A stretch of DNA of 64,000 nucleotides from Thereva unica. Lineage: Eukaryota; Arthropoda; Insecta; Diptera; Therevidae. Shown one piece after another: positions 63,039 to 64,000 of the stretch. The notes beneath the pieces are model-generated. The model ran no database searches, had not been told where the DNA came from, and saw only the letters and a program-made list of their open reading frames with translations. The stretch is taken from NCBI GenBank assembly GCA_949987705.1, contig OX465281.1, positions 99,914,326-99,978,325 on the forward strand, written 5' to 3'. The first letter of the stretch is position 1. Every line of letters starts with the position of its first letter. The translations under genes were made by a program, and so were the position numbers.

Positions 63039-63074
63039 ATGGAGAATCGTTTCAAATATTGGCTAACCAAATGT

Positions 63075-63420
63075 AATTGAATTTGTCAATTGTGTTTCGA
63101 TTTCAATGAAAGCGGCTATTTAGGGTTTGTATTGTTTGTGTTAGGGTATTTAGAATTTGTGATCAAAACTTTTAAATTCAATATGACGGGGCAAATAAGG
63201 CGGACGAATCTTGCCAATTGTGTTCCGATACAAATAAAAGTGGGGATGTAATGGTTTTAAAGGCCGAAAATTACGAATTTATGATAAAAACTTATAAATT
63301 CAAAATGGTCGAAAAGTTTGCCAATTGTATTTTGATTCCAATGATACATCGGTATATGAGGGCTTTTAAGAGGTAGCAAATGACGAATTTATGATCACAA
63401 TTTATAAATTCAAAATAGGA
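63075..63420 (+). repeat. About 117-bp tandem repeat, three divergent copies
   Basis: Each copy has 'gccaattgtgtt(c)cgat', 'aatgaaagtggg' and 'acttataaattcaaaatgg'-like blocks in that order. Related, inverted sequence is at 3960-4135. Confidence 0.7.
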
Positions 63421-63471
63421 CCAAGAATTGGAAATCACATCCTAGCTCAAAATGGAGAAACATTAAACATA

Positions 63472-63584
63472 GGGCATTTTCACAAACGCAAGATTGCCGC
63501 AACATTGCACAATTCAGCAATTGGAAGTCTGTAGCTGTAGGTACTCTGCTGTATTGAGGCAGTCTTGCGTTTATAAAAATGCCC
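63472..63584. mobile_element. 113-bp MITE (3-bp duplication ATA)
   Basis: Ends GGGCATTTTCACAAACGCAA / inverse with mismatches, flanked by ATA at 63469-63471 and 63585-63587. Non-coding. Confidence 0.85.
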
Positions 63585-64000
63585 ATAGTGTGTCCTGAAG
63601 TTCTTAAGTAATTGGTTAAAAATTGGTCAACAAGGTTTTTCAAATTTTGTTTTTAATGGTTTTATTTAGCTTAACCTCGGATATTTGTTTGTTTGTTCCT
63701 TCGGTTCAAAACTTGCGACAGCCTTTTCAAATACTTCTGCTTAAACGATTCTTATGAAACTTTGCACACACATTAAGTTGCAGTGAGAATGCAATCTGAC
63801 GATTCTGTAAAAAAAAACAAGATGGCGTACGTATTTTCCAATAGATTGGGTTTCGACTCCATTGAAAATCGGCATCGGGAGGTTTTTAGGCTCACAAATT
63901 ACGATTCTGTGGTCAAAATCAGGGAGACAATACAAGGAGTACAAATTCCGTGTTGTCAATTTTCGTGTGATTAATGAGGGCGTCACAGTCTCATGTACCA

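Overview
This is eukaryotic, almost certainly insect (most likely dipteran) DNA. Coding exons are separated by 50-66 bp GT-AG introns, the intergenic DNA is AT-rich, and the repeats are arthropod types (Jockey/CR1- and I-group LINEs, BEL/Pao, Gypsy, RTE 3' ends, a Helentron, a Tc1 derivative and many short terminal-inverted-repeat elements). I cannot name the species. There are no bacterial features, operons, CRISPR arrays or free-standing RNA genes.

Two host genes can be reconstructed exon by exon, and they are divergently arranged. A glycerol-kinase-family gene lies on the minus strand (nine coding exons from 47814 down to 5668, about 589 codons, no stops). Rbm25, an RRM/PWI splicing factor, lies on the plus strand (ten coding exons, 48517-57718, about 854 codons). 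About 700 bp separate their start codons, probably a shared promoter. The glycerol kinase keeps its fold landmarks and frame but has lost most residues known to bind glycerol and ATP, so it looks like a conserved pseudoenzyme. Between its fifth and sixth exons is a 38-kb intron (6841-44838) that holds most of the mobile DNA.

Layout: 1-2582 AT-rich tandem repeats and a 112/128-bp satellite array with an RTE 3' end inside it; 2583-3598 the end of a Helentron ORF (helicase fused to endonuclease); 4150-5117 Gypsy RT remains split by a tRNA-derived SINE; 5668-6840 the 3' exons of the kinase gene. The intron follows: short elements (8-11 kb), a LINE gag remnant, a Gypsy element without integrase, a Jockey/CR1-type LINE, an exact 3152-bp tandem duplication across the Gypsy/LINE boundary, a second LINE head-to-tail with the first and cut at its YADD motif by a TIR element, a hAT-like element with 125-bp inverted repeats, a BEL/Pao element carrying RTE and SINE insertions, 263-bp tandem repeats, and an I-type LINE carrying a LINE and a foldback element. 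From 44839 to 47814 are the 5' kinase exons; 48517-57718 is Rbm25, with TE remains in its first and sixth introns; 58-64 kb is a field of nested TIR elements, most with 3-bp target duplications.

None of the mobile elements appears able to move by itself; each has stops, frameshifts, truncation or insertions. The window is a good record of nesting order, because many insertions still have readable target-site duplications and interrupted reading frames.
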